NCBI RefSeq assembly: GCF_042429235.1
Contig: NZ_JBHMBA010000002.1
Direction: 5' to 3' (one strand)
Length of the DNA: 64,000 nucleotides
DNA from: Arthrobacter_B citreus
GTDB lineage: Bacteria; Actinomycetota; Actinomycetes; Actinomycetales; Micrococcaceae
Below are positions 1 through 8,309 of the stretch, one piece after another; within the stretch, counting starts at the first letter, position 1; each line of letters opens with the position of its first letter. The notes below the pieces were generated by a model that made no database searches, was not told the origin of the DNA, and saw only the letters and a list, made by a program, of their open reading frames with translations. Position numbers and translations under genes: made by a program.

Positions 1-1
1 C

Positions 2-589
2 CACGCCTGGCTGGAGGCCGGCAACAAGCGCCGCTATCCCGACGTCGTGGTCCAGGAGTGCGGCATCGGCCTGGTCACGCTGCATGCCAATGCCGGCATC
101 GCCGCTTTTGCCGCCCCGCCGCTGCTGCGCTCGGGTCCGCTTGAAGAGGACGTGCTGGACCAGGCGCTGAAGGCCCTGAACCTGGACCGCACACAGATTC
201 TCGCGTCCAACTGGATCGACAACGGTCCCGGCTGGCTGGGACTGCTGCTGCCGGATGCCGCGTCAGTGCTGGCGCTGAAGCCGGATCCGGTTGTCATGGG
301 AAGCCTGCGCGTGGGCGTCATCGGAGCCCAGCCGGCCGACGCCGAAACCGACTACGAAGTCCGCGCTTTTGTTCCCGGGCTCGGGATCACCGAGGATCCG
401 GTCACGGGGAGCCTGAACGCCGGCCTGGCGCAGTGGCTCATTGGTGCGGATCTCGCTCCGGAGCGCTACGTCGTCACGCAGGGGACCGCGGTGCGGCGCG
501 ACGGGCGGGTCCGTGTCTTTACCCGCGACGGCAAAATCTGGGTGGGCGGATCCACGGTCACCTCCATTGACGGCACCGTCACGCTGTAA
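2..589 (+). CDS. PhzF family isomerase, 5' truncated by window edge
   Basis: Only the last 195 residues are in the window; the frame is open from base 2 to the TAA at 587-589. The visible part opens with HAWLEAG, which follows the GHAT core of the PhzF fold, and has the late family motif EDPVTGSLNAGLA about 130 residues in. PhzF proteins have the diaminopimelate-epimerase fold and act as cytosolic isomerases; PhzF itself acts in phenazine synthesis. No other phenazine gene is present, so this is a family member of unknown substrate. It lies 15 bases upstream of the next gene on the same strand and probably shares its transcript. Confidence 0.88.
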   Translation, partial: HAWLEAGNKRRYPDVVVQECGIGLVTLHANAGIAAFAAPPLLRSGPLEEDVLDQALKALNLDRTQILASNWIDNGPGWLGLLLPDAASVLALKPDPVVMGSLRVGVIGAQPADAETDYEVRAFVPGLGITEDPVTGSLNAGLAQWLIGADLAPERYVVTQGTAVRRDGRVRVFTRDGKIWVGGSTVTSIDGTVTL

Positions 590-604
590 GCCACGGATTG
601 ACGC

Positions 605-1675
605 ATGTTTGATCTGCAGTCCCTGCCGCTTCCCGTCGTCGGCGCGCCCATGGCGGGTGGGCCGTCCACGCCGGAGCTTGCCGCGGCGGTCAGCAACGCC
701 GGCGGCCTGGGGTTCCTGGCCGGAGGGTACAAGAGCCCCGCCGCTGTGCACGAACAGGTCTCCCGGACCCGGGAACTGACCGGGCAGCCTTTCGGCCTGA
801 ATATCTTCGTGCCGGATCACGCCAACACCTACGCGGAGATGAGCGGGGAGAAGCAGGCCGCAAAGCTCGCTGCGTCCCTGGCCTACCGTGACGTCCTGGC
901 CGCCGGCACGGGGCAGGAACCCGGGCTGCCGGACCCGGCGGACGACGACGGCTGGCAGGCCAAGCTGGAGCTGGCACTGGGGGAGCGCGTGCCGGTGGTG
1001 TCGTTCACCTTTGGACTGCCGGAACCGAGCGTGCTGGCGGAGTTTTCCGGCCGGGACATTTGCACCGTTGTCACCGTGACCGACGTTGACGAGGCCCGGG
1101 CGGCGGCCGGCGCCGGAGCGGGGGCGCTGTGCGTTCAGGGGCCGGAAGCGGGAGGACACCGGGGAACGCTGGACAGCGCGAAAGCACCCGGCGTGGTGCC
1201 CCTGACTGAGCTGCTGCAGGCGATCCGGGAGGCATGCGGGCTGCCGCTCATTGCAGCCGGCGGAATAAGCACTCCGGCGGACACCGCCAACGCTCTGGCC
1301 GGCGGTGCCGCCGCGGTCCAGGTGGGAACCATGCTGCTGCTCAGTGATGAAGCCGGCACCAGCCGGGTGCACCGTGCGGCGCTGGGGGAAGCCGGGGAGG
1401 ATTCCCGGTGGCGGGACACATCAATGACCCGCGCCTTTTCCGGCCGGCCGGCACGCGGATTGACCAACGCCTTCATGCGCGCCTATCCGGACGCACCGGA
1501 CGCCTACCCCTATGTAAACCACATCACCGGGCCGCTGCGTGCAGCAGCCGCGGCGGAGGGCAACCCGGACGGGGTGAGCCTGTGGGCGGGCACCGGCTAC
1601 TTGCACGCGGTCCAGGCGCCGGCGGGCGGGATCGTCCGCCGGCTTGCGGGGCCCCGGGGAACTACGGCACTGTAA
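605..1675 (+). CDS. Nitronate monooxygenase-like flavoprotein (NPD family)
   Basis: This 356-residue protein has the TIM-barrel signatures of the 2-nitropropane dioxygenase/nitronate monooxygenase family: GAPMAGG near residue 14, SNAGGLGFLAGGY near 30, the FMN-phosphate segment GAGALCVQGPEAGGHRG near 173, LIAAGGI near 216 and GAAAVQVGTMLL near 233. Members bind FMN and oxidise alkyl nitronates such as propionate-3-nitronate, a detoxification role in the cytosol; substrate here is inferred from family only. The ATG at 605 follows the PhzF-family gene by 15 bases. The 3' end overlaps the convergent acVLRF1-like gene by 14 bases, with no room for a terminator between them. Confidence 0.9.
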   Translation: MFDLQSLPLPVVGAPMAGGPSTPELAAAVSNAGGLGFLAGGYKSPAAVHEQVSRTRELTGQPFGLNIFVPDHANTYAEMSGEKQAAKLAASLAYRDVLAAGTGQEPGLPDPADDDGWQAKLELALGERVPVVSFTFGLPEPSVLAEFSGRDICTVVTVTDVDEARAAAGAGAGALCVQGPEAGGHRGTLDSAKAPGVVPLTELLQAIREACGLPLIAAGGISTPADTANALAGGAAAVQVGTMLLLSDEAGTSRVHRAALGEAGEDSRWRDTSMTRAFSGRPARGLTNAFMRAYPDAPDAYPYVNHITGPLRAAAAAEGNPDGVSLWAGTGYLHAVQAPAGGIVRRLAGPRGTTAL

Positions 1676-2297
1676 CCCGCACAAAGACCGAGGATGCGTC
1701 CCTCGCGGCTTTGGCCAGCACGGCGAGCTTGGGATCGGGAACATCCAGCGGGCGCAGCCGGGCAAGGCCGCTGAACGGCGAAAAGACCTTTTCCCCGGCC
1801 AGCACCTCGGTCAGCGCCCGGTCGCCGCCAAACACGAGGTATTCCGGCGGATGTTCCGTGAAGATCCTTGCCGCCTGCTCCGCAGCGGTCTGCACCAGGG
1901 CGTCGGCCTGATTGGTCCGCCGGCGCGCGAAGCGCTGCTGCGAGCCGCCCCCGGCCGCCGTGCGGGACTGCACATACCGGTTGCCGGCCTTGGAGGCCAT
2001 GAGCATCCCGTCACGGGCAACACCCACCGCGTAACCGCCGCGGCGAAGCAGCACGATGCCCAGGGTGCGGGACTGCCCGGCCAGCGAGATCAGGCGTTCG
2101 ACGTCGTCGGCGCCCCGCCCGGGCCTGCCGTCATCCGGCCACGGGGCAAACAGTTCCGCCTCGGCGCCGTTCTCCGCAGACAGGTGCAGGCCGCCGTGTT
2201 CAGGAGTGATCGTCAGGGGGCCGTTGCCGGCGGCGAACCGCTGAAGCCAACCCGGCAGCCGGTCGGCGGATACATGGGTGGTGCGGGTGACGGACAT
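1662..2297 (-). CDS. acVLRF1-family peptidyl-tRNA hydrolase (Vms1-like release factor)
   Basis: This 211-residue protein carries the signature of the actinobacterial branch of the VLRF1 (Vms1/ANKZF1-like) release-factor superfamily: SRTAAGGGSQQRFARRR near residues 112-128, a glycine-rich loop with the glutamine thought to act like the GGQ of classical release factors. Eukaryotic relatives cut peptidyl-tRNA on stalled, split large ribosomal subunits; a ribosome-rescue role here is inference. A short RNase H-like core surrounds the loop (e.g. YLVFGGDRALTEVL near 157). The ATG at 2297 is preceded by a GGGAG-type ribosome-binding site. It is convergent with the nitronate monooxygenase gene and divergent from rarA. 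Confidence 0.82.
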   Translation of the reverse strand: MSVTRTTHVSADRLPGWLQRFAAGNGPLTITPEHGGLHLSAENGAEAELFAPWPDDGRPGRGADDVERLISLAGQSRTLGIVLLRRGGYAVGVARDGMLMASKAGNRYVQSRTAAGGGSQQRFARRRTNQADALVQTAAEQAARIFTEHPPEYLVFGGDRALTEVLAGEKVFSPFSGLARLRPLDVPDPKLAVLAKAARDASSVFVRVTVP

Positions 2298-2361
2298 TCG
2301 GTGATTCTCCCGGAGCGGCTGGACCGGCAGTCACCGGGCCGTCCCCACGCTACGGCACGCG

Positions 2362-2376
2362 TAGCCTTGGGGTGTG
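2362..2376 (+). promoter_or_regulatory. Candidate -10 box for a leaderless rarA mRNA
   Basis: TAGCCT at 2362-2367 ends six bases before the GTG at 2374, so transcription would begin on the start codon. No ribosome-binding site precedes the GTG, which agrees with leaderless translation. No good -35 hexamer is visible. Confidence 0.4.
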
Positions 2377-3795
2377 AGTGATTTGTTCAGCAGCGACATT
2401 GACAGCGGCACAGACAGCGATTCCAACACCGGCTCCGGAACCGAGGCCCAGCACGACGGCGGCGACGACGGCCGCAAGCGTCCCCGCAGCCCGCTGGCGG
2501 TGCGGATGCGCCCGCGCACCCTCGACGAGATAGTCGGACAGCAGCACCTGCTCGGACCCGGGTCGCCGCTGCGGACCCTGGCCGAATCCGCTGACGACCG
2601 CGGCCCGGCCGGCCCGTCCTCGGTTATGCTCTGGGGTCCTCCCGGCACCGGCAAGACCACGCTGGCCCATGTGGTGGCGCGCGGGTCCGGACGCAAGTTC
2701 GTGGAACTCTCAGCCATCACCGCCGGCGTGAAGGATGTCCGCCGGGTGATGGAGGACGCGCTGACCAACCGCGACCTGCACCGCATCACCACGGTGCTGT
2801 TCCTTGATGAGATCCACCGGTTCAACAAGGCCCAGCAGGATGCGCTGCTGCCCGGCGTGGAAAACCGCTGGGTGGTGCTCATGGCCGCCACCACGGAAAA
2901 CCCCTCGTTCTCCGTGGTGTCGCCGCTGCTGTCCCGGTCCCTGCTGCTCACGCTGAAACCCCTGACGGAAGAGGACATTGCGGCACTGCTGCAGCGCGCG
3001 GTCGAGGATGAGCGCGGCCTTGCCGGCCGGGTGACGCTCACCGAAGAGGCCCTGGAGCATCTGGTGCGCCTGGCCGCCGGCGACGCGCGGCGCGGACTCA
3101 CGGCGCTGGAAGCAGCCGCCGGCGTCGCATACTCCGAGCGGGCGGCAGGGGAGGAGATCCCCGAAGTCACGCTCAGCGACGCCGAGAAGGCACTGGACGT
3201 GGCGGCGCTGCGCTATGACCGTGCCGGGGACCAGCACTATGACGTCACCAGCGCCTTCATCAAGTCCCTGCGCGGCTCCGACGTGGACGCAGCCCTGCAT
3301 TACCTGGCAAAGATGCTCGAAGCGGGCGAGGACCCGCGCTTCATTTCCCGCCGGCTGATGATTTCCGCTGCCGAGGACGTGGGCATGGCGGATCCCACCG
3401 CACTGCAGACCGCCGTGGCCGCGGCGCAGGCCGTGCAGATGATCGGCATGCCCGAGGGCCGGATCATCCTGGCCGAGGCCGTGGTGCACATTGCCACCGC
3501 CCCCAAATCCAATGCCGCCTACAACGGCATTAACGCCGCCATTGCGGATGTGCGCGCCGGACGGGGACAGGGGATTCCCGCCCACCTGCGGGACGCGCAC
3601 TACCCCGGAGCCAAGCAGCTCGGACACGGCAAGGGATATGTGTATTCCCACGATGAACCGCACGGCGTGGCCCGGCAGCAGTACCCGCCGGATGACCTGG
3701 TGGGCCGGAACTACTACGAGCCCACCGGCAACGGGGTGGAGCGGGACATTTCGGCCCGGCTGGAACGGCTGCGCGGAATCATCCGGGGGAAGTAG
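2374..3795 (+). CDS. rarA: Replication-associated recombination protein A (AAA+ ATPase)
   Basis: A 473-residue clamp-loader-like AAA+ ATPase of the RarA/MgsA/WRNIP1 family that acts at stalled replication forks. An acidic, low-complexity N-terminal 30 residues precede the conserved core: MRPRTLDEIVGQQHLLGPG, Walker A GPPGTGKTT near residue 88, Walker B/DEIH as FLDEIHRFNKAQQD near 143, sensor 1 ATTENPSF near 172, then the tetramerisation domain with ISRRLMISAAEDVGMADP near 326 and the C-terminal family block GIPAHLRDAHYPGAKQLGHG near 404. The GTG start has no Shine-Dalgarno and sits right after a -10-like box. The gene is monocistronic and precedes the rpsD leader. Confidence 0.96.
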   Translation: MSDLFSSDIDSGTDSDSNTGSGTEAQHDGGDDGRKRPRSPLAVRMRPRTLDEIVGQQHLLGPGSPLRTLAESADDRGPAGPSSVMLWGPPGTGKTTLAHVVARGSGRKFVELSAITAGVKDVRRVMEDALTNRDLHRITTVLFLDEIHRFNKAQQDALLPGVENRWVVLMAATTENPSFSVVSPLLSRSLLLTLKPLTEEDIAALLQRAVEDERGLAGRVTLTEEALEHLVRLAAGDARRGLTALEAAAGVAYSERAAGEEIPEVTLSDAEKALDVAALRYDRAGDQHYDVTSAFIKSLRGSDVDAALHYLAKMLEAGEDPRFISRRLMISAAEDVGMADPTALQTAVAAAQAVQMIGMPEGRIILAEAVVHIATAPKSNAAYNGINAAIADVRAGRGQGIPAHLRDAHYPGAKQLGHGKGYVYSHDEPHGVARQQYPPDDLVGRNYYEPTGNGVERDISARLERLRGIIRGK

Positions 3796-3813
3796 GCGCC
3801 CGCCGCTCCGTGC

Positions 3814-4021
3814 TAGCATTGATGGTTGACTGGCAAGCGCGATGCCGGACCCCCTCCCTGCCCCAAGCGGTGGAGTTGTGCCCGGCGCCGTGTCTGTAGC
3901 AGAAGGCAGCGGTTGGCCCGAGCTCTCCCTAATGGAGGCCAGTACTTACGAATCAGTCATCAGTATCCCGGTGTGAACCAGGGCTGCGGTGGCCAAACCG
4001 CCAAAACAGTGAAAGGTGAAC
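3814..4021 (+). promoter_or_regulatory. rpsD promoter and long 5' leader
   Basis: The 226 bases between rarA and rpsD hold no convincing gene. TGCTAGCAT at 3811-3819 looks like an extended -10 box (TAGCAT 3814-3819), predicting a leader of about 195 bases. Close to the start codon a small hairpin can form, GCGGT at about 3988 pairing with ACCGC across GGCCAA. S4 is a known autogenous translational repressor in other bacteria, so the leader may be an S4-binding RNA, but no published S4 motif was recognised here. Confidence 0.35.
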
Positions 4022-4648
4022 GTGGCTAACAACACACGTGCACGCCGTCAGGCCCGCGCTTCGCGCGCCCTCGGCATTGCTTTGACCCCCAAGGCAGCCA
4101 AGTACTTCGAGCGTCGTCCTTACCCCCCGGGTGAGCACGGCCGCGCACGTCGCAAGCAGGACAGCGACTACGCGGTACGCCTGCGTGAAAAGCAGCGTCT
4201 GCGCGCCCAGTACGGTATCCGTGAAGCACAGATGACCCGTGTCTTCGAGGAAGCCCGCCGCACCGCCGGTCTGACCGGTGAAAACCTGATCGAGCTGCTC
4301 GAGATGCGTCTTGACGCCCTCGTGCTGCGCGCCGGCTTTGCCCGCACGATCGCCCAGGCCCGCCAGCTTGTTGTGCACCGCCACATCATGGTTGACGGCG
4401 CCCGCGTGGACCGCCCGTCGTTCCGCGTTTCCGAAGGCCAGCTCATCCATGTGCACCAGCGCAGCGAGACCATGACGCCGTTCCAGGTTGCCGCTGCCGG
4501 CGCCCACCGCGACGTTCTGCCCGCCGTTCCGGGTTACCTGGATGTTTCCCTGGACAAGCTGCAGGCACGCCTCGTGCGCCGCCCGAAGCGCTCGGAAGTT
4601 CCCGTGACCTGCGAAGAGCAGCTCGTCGTGGAATACTACGCACGCTAA
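4022..4648 (+). CDS. rpsD: 30S ribosomal protein S4
   Basis: A 208-residue S4 that binds 16S rRNA early in assembly of the small-subunit body. The sequence begins MANNTRARRQARASRALGIA, followed by the YPPGEHGRARRKQDSDYAVRLREKQ block and the S4 RNA-binding domain around residues 95-160 (EMRLDALVLRAGFARTIAQA, VVHRHIMVDG), ending EEQLVVEYYAR. I chose GTG 4022 because AAAGGTGA stands just upstream; an in-frame GTG at 4016 lies inside that ribosome-binding site. This is the zinc-free type, lacking the N-terminal Cys cluster. It is monocistronic, with a long leader upstream and a strong hairpin terminator downstream. Confidence 0.97.
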   Translation: MANNTRARRQARASRALGIALTPKAAKYFERRPYPPGEHGRARRKQDSDYAVRLREKQRLRAQYGIREAQMTRVFEEARRTAGLTGENLIELLEMRLDALVLRAGFARTIAQARQLVVHRHIMVDGARVDRPSFRVSEGQLIHVHQRSETMTPFQVAAAGAHRDVLPAVPGYLDVSLDKLQARLVRRPKRSEVPVTCEEQLVVEYYAR

Positions 4649-4672
4649 TTTCGAGTCTTTCTCGATTTTTCG

Positions 4673-4703
4673 AACAGCCCGCGGCCCTGCGCCGCGGGCT
4701 GTT
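4673..4703 (+). terminator. rpsD terminator hairpin
   Basis: A perfect 13-bp stem, AACAGCCCGCGGC (4673-4685) against GCCGCGGGCTGTT (4691-4703), with a 5-base loop, lies 25 bases after the rpsD stop. The T tract after it is short. Confidence 0.85.
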
Positions 4704-4870
4704 TGCGTAGCCGGACCGCTCCCGCAGGCTGGGCCCCGCCCCGGACCCGGTGGCCGGCCGGCTGGGCTTCGGCGCCCGGCGTGCCCCGGAGCACAAGTAA
4801 GTGCCCGGTCCCTGAAGTGGGTAAGGTACATAGCGGAAAGTCTTAGTTTTCAACCCCAAAGAGGAGTGTC

Positions 4871-5242
4871 ATGTCGGGTGGAGATATAGCCGGTCTGATT
4901 GCGGCCGGTGTGTTCGCAGTGCTGGTGGTGCTGCTCGCCGTCCCGATCTGGAAGCTGGGCAAGGTGTTTGATGAGCTTCGCGGCGCCATCCGCAACATCA
5001 GCGACGAAACCACTCCGCTGATCGAGGAAGTCACCACCACGGTGTCCACCACCAACCTGCAGCTGCAGAAGGTGGACGGCATCTCCTCGAACGTCTCCGA
5101 CGCCTCGGCCAACATTTCCGCGCTGTCCTCCCTGATGGCCGCAACCGTCGGGTCGCCGCTGATCAAGGTTTCAGCGTTCAGCTACGGAGTACGCTCGGCC
5201 CTTTCCTCCCGCGGCAAGAGCCGCGGCCGCCGCAGCCGCTAA
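4871..5242 (+). CDS. DUF948 domain membrane protein
   Basis: A 123-residue protein with one N-terminal membrane helix (residues 6-28, IAGLIAAGVFAVLVVLLAVPIW) followed by a polar, heptad-like region rich in Ser/Thr/Ile that resembles the DUF948 chemotaxis-receptor-like coiled coil, and a basic tail RGKSRGRRSR. Function is unknown. GAGGAG precedes the ATG by five bases. It is followed 30 bases later by another small membrane protein and then alaS, an arrangement that I recall as common in actinobacteria; coupling to alaS is positional only. Confidence 0.85.
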   Translation: MSGGDIAGLIAAGVFAVLVVLLAVPIWKLGKVFDELRGAIRNISDETTPLIEEVTTTVSTTNLQLQKVDGISSNVSDASANISALSSLMAATVGSPLIKVSAFSYGVRSALSSRGKSRGRRSR

Positions 5243-5272
5243 ACCCGACACCAGCACAGGAGCGAAACCAGC

Positions 5273-5527
5273 ATGATCAAGCGAGTCTTTTGGATGTCCA
5301 TCGGTGTCACCATCGGGGTCATCGCGGTCCGCCGTCTCTCGGACGCCAAGAACACCCTGGGCCCGGCCGGCCTCAACCAGGCCATCGGCACCGCCGCCGA
5401 CGCCCTGCAGAACTTCGCCGAAGCGTTCCGCGACGGTATGAGCGAACGGGAAGGTGAGCTGCGCACCGCGCTGGGCATGGACACCGGCGACACCGTTGCC
5501 GACACCATGACCGCCGTGCGCCGCTGA
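5273..5527 (+). CDS. Small conserved membrane-anchored protein upstream of alaS
   Basis: An 84-residue protein with one short N-terminal hydrophobic segment (VFWMSIGVTIGVIAV, residues 5-19) and an amphipathic remainder (AADALQNFAEAFRDGMSEREGELR). It resembles the small uncharacterised actinobacterial proteins found next to DUF948 genes before alaS; I do not know its function. The ATG at 5273 has GGAG nine bases upstream. Codon use matches its neighbours, and the next gene, alaS, begins 87 bases later. Confidence 0.75.
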   Translation: MIKRVFWMSIGVTIGVIAVRRLSDAKNTLGPAGLNQAIGTAADALQNFAEAFRDGMSEREGELRTALGMDTGDTVADTMTAVRR

Positions 5528-5614
5528 CCGGCGGAACCGTCCGCACCATCCGGCACAGTGCCGGCAGCAACAACTGAGCGAAACACCTGAATTACCGGAA
5601 GGGTAAAAAGCACC

Positions 5615-8308
5615 ATGAAGTCCCACGAGATTGCACGCCGCTGGCTGGATTTCTTCAGCAAAAAGGGCCACACGGTGGTTCCCTCCGCGTCGCTCGTCAC
5701 CAATGATCCGTCGCTGCTTTTCACCGTGGCCGGCATGGTGCCCTTTATCCCTTACCTCACGGCCCGCGAAAAGGCGCCGTACAAGCGCGCCACCAGCGTG
5801 CAGAAGTGCATCCGCACCGCGGACATCGAGGAGGTGGGCAAGACCGCCCGCCACGGCACGTTCTTCCAGATGGCCGGCAACTTCTCCTTCGGCGACTACT
5901 TCAAGGAAGACGCCATCACGTTCGCGTGGGAGCTGCTGACCTCCCCGGTCGAGGACGGCGGCTTCGGCCTGGATCCCGAGCGGCTCTGGGTCACGGTCTA
6001 TGAAGACGGCGATGAGCGCGACGACGAAGCCCGTGCCATCTGGCGGGACAAGATCGGCATGCCCAACGAACGCATCATCGGCACCGGCAAGGCGGACAAC
6101 TACTGGAACACCGGCCAGGCCGGCCCGGGCGGTCCCTGCTCCGAGATCTACTACGACCGCGGTCCCGCCTACGGACTCGAGGGCGGCCCCGCCGTGGACG
6201 AGACCCGCTACATCGAGATCTGGAACCTGGTCTTCATGCAGTACCAGCTCTCCGCCGTGCGGTCCAAGACGGACTTCGACGTTGCCGGTGAACTGCCGCA
6301 GAAGAACATCGACACCGGCCTCGGCCTGGAACGCCTGGCCATGATTCTCCAGGGCGTGGAGAACATGTACGAGACCGACCAGGTCCGCCCGGTCCTGGAC
6401 AAGGCTGCCGAGCTCTCCGGCAAGACCTACACCAGCGCCGAAGACCCCTCGGATCCGCACCACTCGGACGACGTCAAGATGCGCGTCGTCGCCGACCACG
6501 TCCGTTCCGCCCTGATGCTGATCTCCGACGGCGTGAGCCCCTCCAACGAGGGCCGCGGCTACGTGCTGCGCCGCCTGATCCGCCGTGCTGTCCGCAGCAT
6601 GCGCCTGCTCGGCGTGGAAACCGCAGTCCTGCCCGAACTGCTGCCGGTTTCCCGCGACGCCATGAAGGGCACCTACCCCGAGGTCGAAACCGACTTTGCC
6701 CGCATCAGCCGCATCGCCTACGCCGAGGAAAAGGCGTTCCTGCGCACCATTGCCTCCGGCACCGAGCGCCTCGAGGAAGCCGTCAAGGAATCCAAGGCCG
6801 CCAGCAAGCCGCTGTCCGGCGAAGACGCCTTCACCCTGCACGACACCTACGGGTTCCCGATCGACCTCACGCTGGAAATGGCTGAGGAAGCCGGCCTGAA
6901 AGTCGACGAGGCCGGGTTCCGCTCCCTGATGCAGGAACAGCGCCAGCGCGCCCAGGCCGATGCCCGCGGCAAGAAGCACGGCCACAACGATGTTTCGGTC
7001 TTCAACGAGCTGCTGGCCGTCGGAGCCACCGTCTTCACCGGGTATGACGAACTGACCAGCGAATCCTCAGTCCGCGGAATCATTTCCGGCGGTGCCCGGG
7101 TTCCCCACGCCGGACAGGGGACGGAAATCTCCCTGGTCCTGAACGAGACACCGTTCTACGCCGAAGCCGGCGGCCAGGCCGCCGACACCGGCCTCATCAC
7201 CGGAGACGGATTTGTCCTGGAAGTCCAGGACGTCCAGCGCCCGGTCAAGGGACTGAGCGTCCACAAGGCCATTGTCCGCGAGGGTGAAATCGCCGAGGGG
7301 TCGGCAGTGCTGGCCGCCGTCGACGCCCAGCGCCGCCACGAGGCGGAGCAGGCGCACTCCGGCACGCACATCGTGCATGCCGCCCTGCACCAGATCCTGG
7401 GCCCGGAGGCGCTGCAGCGCGGTTCCTTCAACAAGGCCGGCTACCTCCGCTTCGACTTCTCCTGGGGCGAGGGACTCTCCGATGCCGCAAAGTCGGAAAT
7501 CGAAGAGGTGTCCAACCTTGCCATCCGGAGCAACTACAAGGTCGAGACGAAGGTCATGTCCCTGGCCGAGGCCAAGGCCCTGGGCGCCACGGCGCTCTTC
7601 GGCGAGGCCTACGGCGACAGCGTGCGGGTCGTCGAAATGAACGGCGACTGGTCCCGCGAACTCTGCGGCGGCACGCACGTGGAATCGACGTCGCGCATTG
7701 GCAGCCTCACCCTGCTGGGCGAGCAGTCCGTGGGATCCGGAAACCGCCGGGTCGAAGCCTTCGTGGGCATGGATGCCTTCCGTCACCTGGCCGCGGAACG
7801 CGCCCTGGTGAACGAGCTTTCGGAAATGCTCAAGGTTCCCTCCGTTCAGCTGCCGGACCGCCTGGCCGCCACTTTGGCCAAGTTGAAGTCCACTGAAAAG
7901 GAGCTTGAGCGTCTGCGCCGCGAGCAGCTGGCCGCCTCTGCCGCCGCGCTTGTCGGCAAGGCCGTGGATGTTGACGGCGTCCGTGTCCTCGCGCACGACG
8001 CCGGATCGGGCGCGGGCGCCGATGACCTCCGCACGCTGGCGCTGGACCTGCGGTCGCGCCTGGGCAGCGGTGCCGCAGTAGTGGCAGTTGCCGGTGTCTC
8101 CAATTCCCGTCCCGTGGTGATTGTCGCCACGAATGAGGAAGCGCGGTCCGCAGGCGTCAAGGCCGGCGCACTGGTGAAGACCGCTGCCGGCGTGCTCGGC
8201 GGCGGCGGCGGCGGCAAGGACGATGTTGCCCAGGGCGGCGGCTCCGACGCGGCAAAGGTTGGCGAGGCACTCACCGCTATCCAAGCCGCAGTTGCCAACC
8301 GGGGCTGA
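5615..8308 (+). CDS. alaS: Alanine--tRNA ligase
   Basis: A full-length, 897-residue class II alanyl-tRNA synthetase. The N-terminal catalytic domain starts with MKSHEIARRWLDFFSKKGHT and SLLFTVAGMVPF and has GQAGPGGPCSEIYYD near residue 168. The C-terminal half has the editing domain, with zinc ligands in HSGTHIVH near 581 and CGGTHV near 683 that clear Ser-tRNA(Ala) and Gly-tRNA(Ala), and a glycine-rich C-Ala domain ending GVLGGGGGGKDDVAQGGGSDAAKV. GGAAGGG precedes the ATG at 5615. It starts a chain of closely packed genes, with ruvX beginning one base after the alaS stop. Confidence 0.98.
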   Translation: MKSHEIARRWLDFFSKKGHTVVPSASLVTNDPSLLFTVAGMVPFIPYLTAREKAPYKRATSVQKCIRTADIEEVGKTARHGTFFQMAGNFSFGDYFKEDAITFAWELLTSPVEDGGFGLDPERLWVTVYEDGDERDDEARAIWRDKIGMPNERIIGTGKADNYWNTGQAGPGGPCSEIYYDRGPAYGLEGGPAVDETRYIEIWNLVFMQYQLSAVRSKTDFDVAGELPQKNIDTGLGLERLAMILQGVENMYETDQVRPVLDKAAELSGKTYTSAEDPSDPHHSDDVKMRVVADHVRSALMLISDGVSPSNEGRGYVLRRLIRRAVRSMRLLGVETAVLPELLPVSRDAMKGTYPEVETDFARISRIAYAEEKAFLRTIASGTERLEEAVKESKAASKPLSGEDAFTLHDTYGFPIDLTLEMAEEAGLKVDEAGFRSLMQEQRQRAQADARGKKHGHNDVSVFNELLAVGATVFTGYDELTSESSVRGIISGGARVPHAGQGTEISLVLNETPFYAEAGGQAADTGLITGDGFVLEVQDVQRPVKGLSVHKAIVREGEIAEGSAVLAAVDAQRRHEAEQAHSGTHIVHAALHQILGPEALQRGSFNKAGYLRFDFSWGEGLSDAAKSEIEEVSNLAIRSNYKVETKVMSLAEAKALGATALFGEAYGDSVRVVEMNGDWSRELCGGTHVESTSRIGSLTLLGEQSVGSGNRRVEAFVGMDAFRHLAAERALVNELSEMLKVPSVQLPDRLAATLAKLKSTEKELERLRREQLAASAAALVGKAVDVDGVRVLAHDAGSGAGADDLRTLALDLRSRLGSGAAVVAVAGVSNSRPVVIVATNEEARSAGVKAGALVKTAAGVLGGGGGGKDDVAQGGGSDAAKVGEALTAIQAAVANRG

Positions 8309-8309
8309 C

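Noticed and set aside
3826..4029. 67-residue plus-strand frame in the rpsD leader
   Set aside because: No ribosome-binding site or conserved sequence; it runs into the S4 Shine-Dalgarno and is better read as untranslated leader.
5171..6985. 604-residue minus-strand frame opposite alaS and the small membrane gene
   Set aside because: Shadow frame of alaS with no recognisable domain and no ribosome-binding site.
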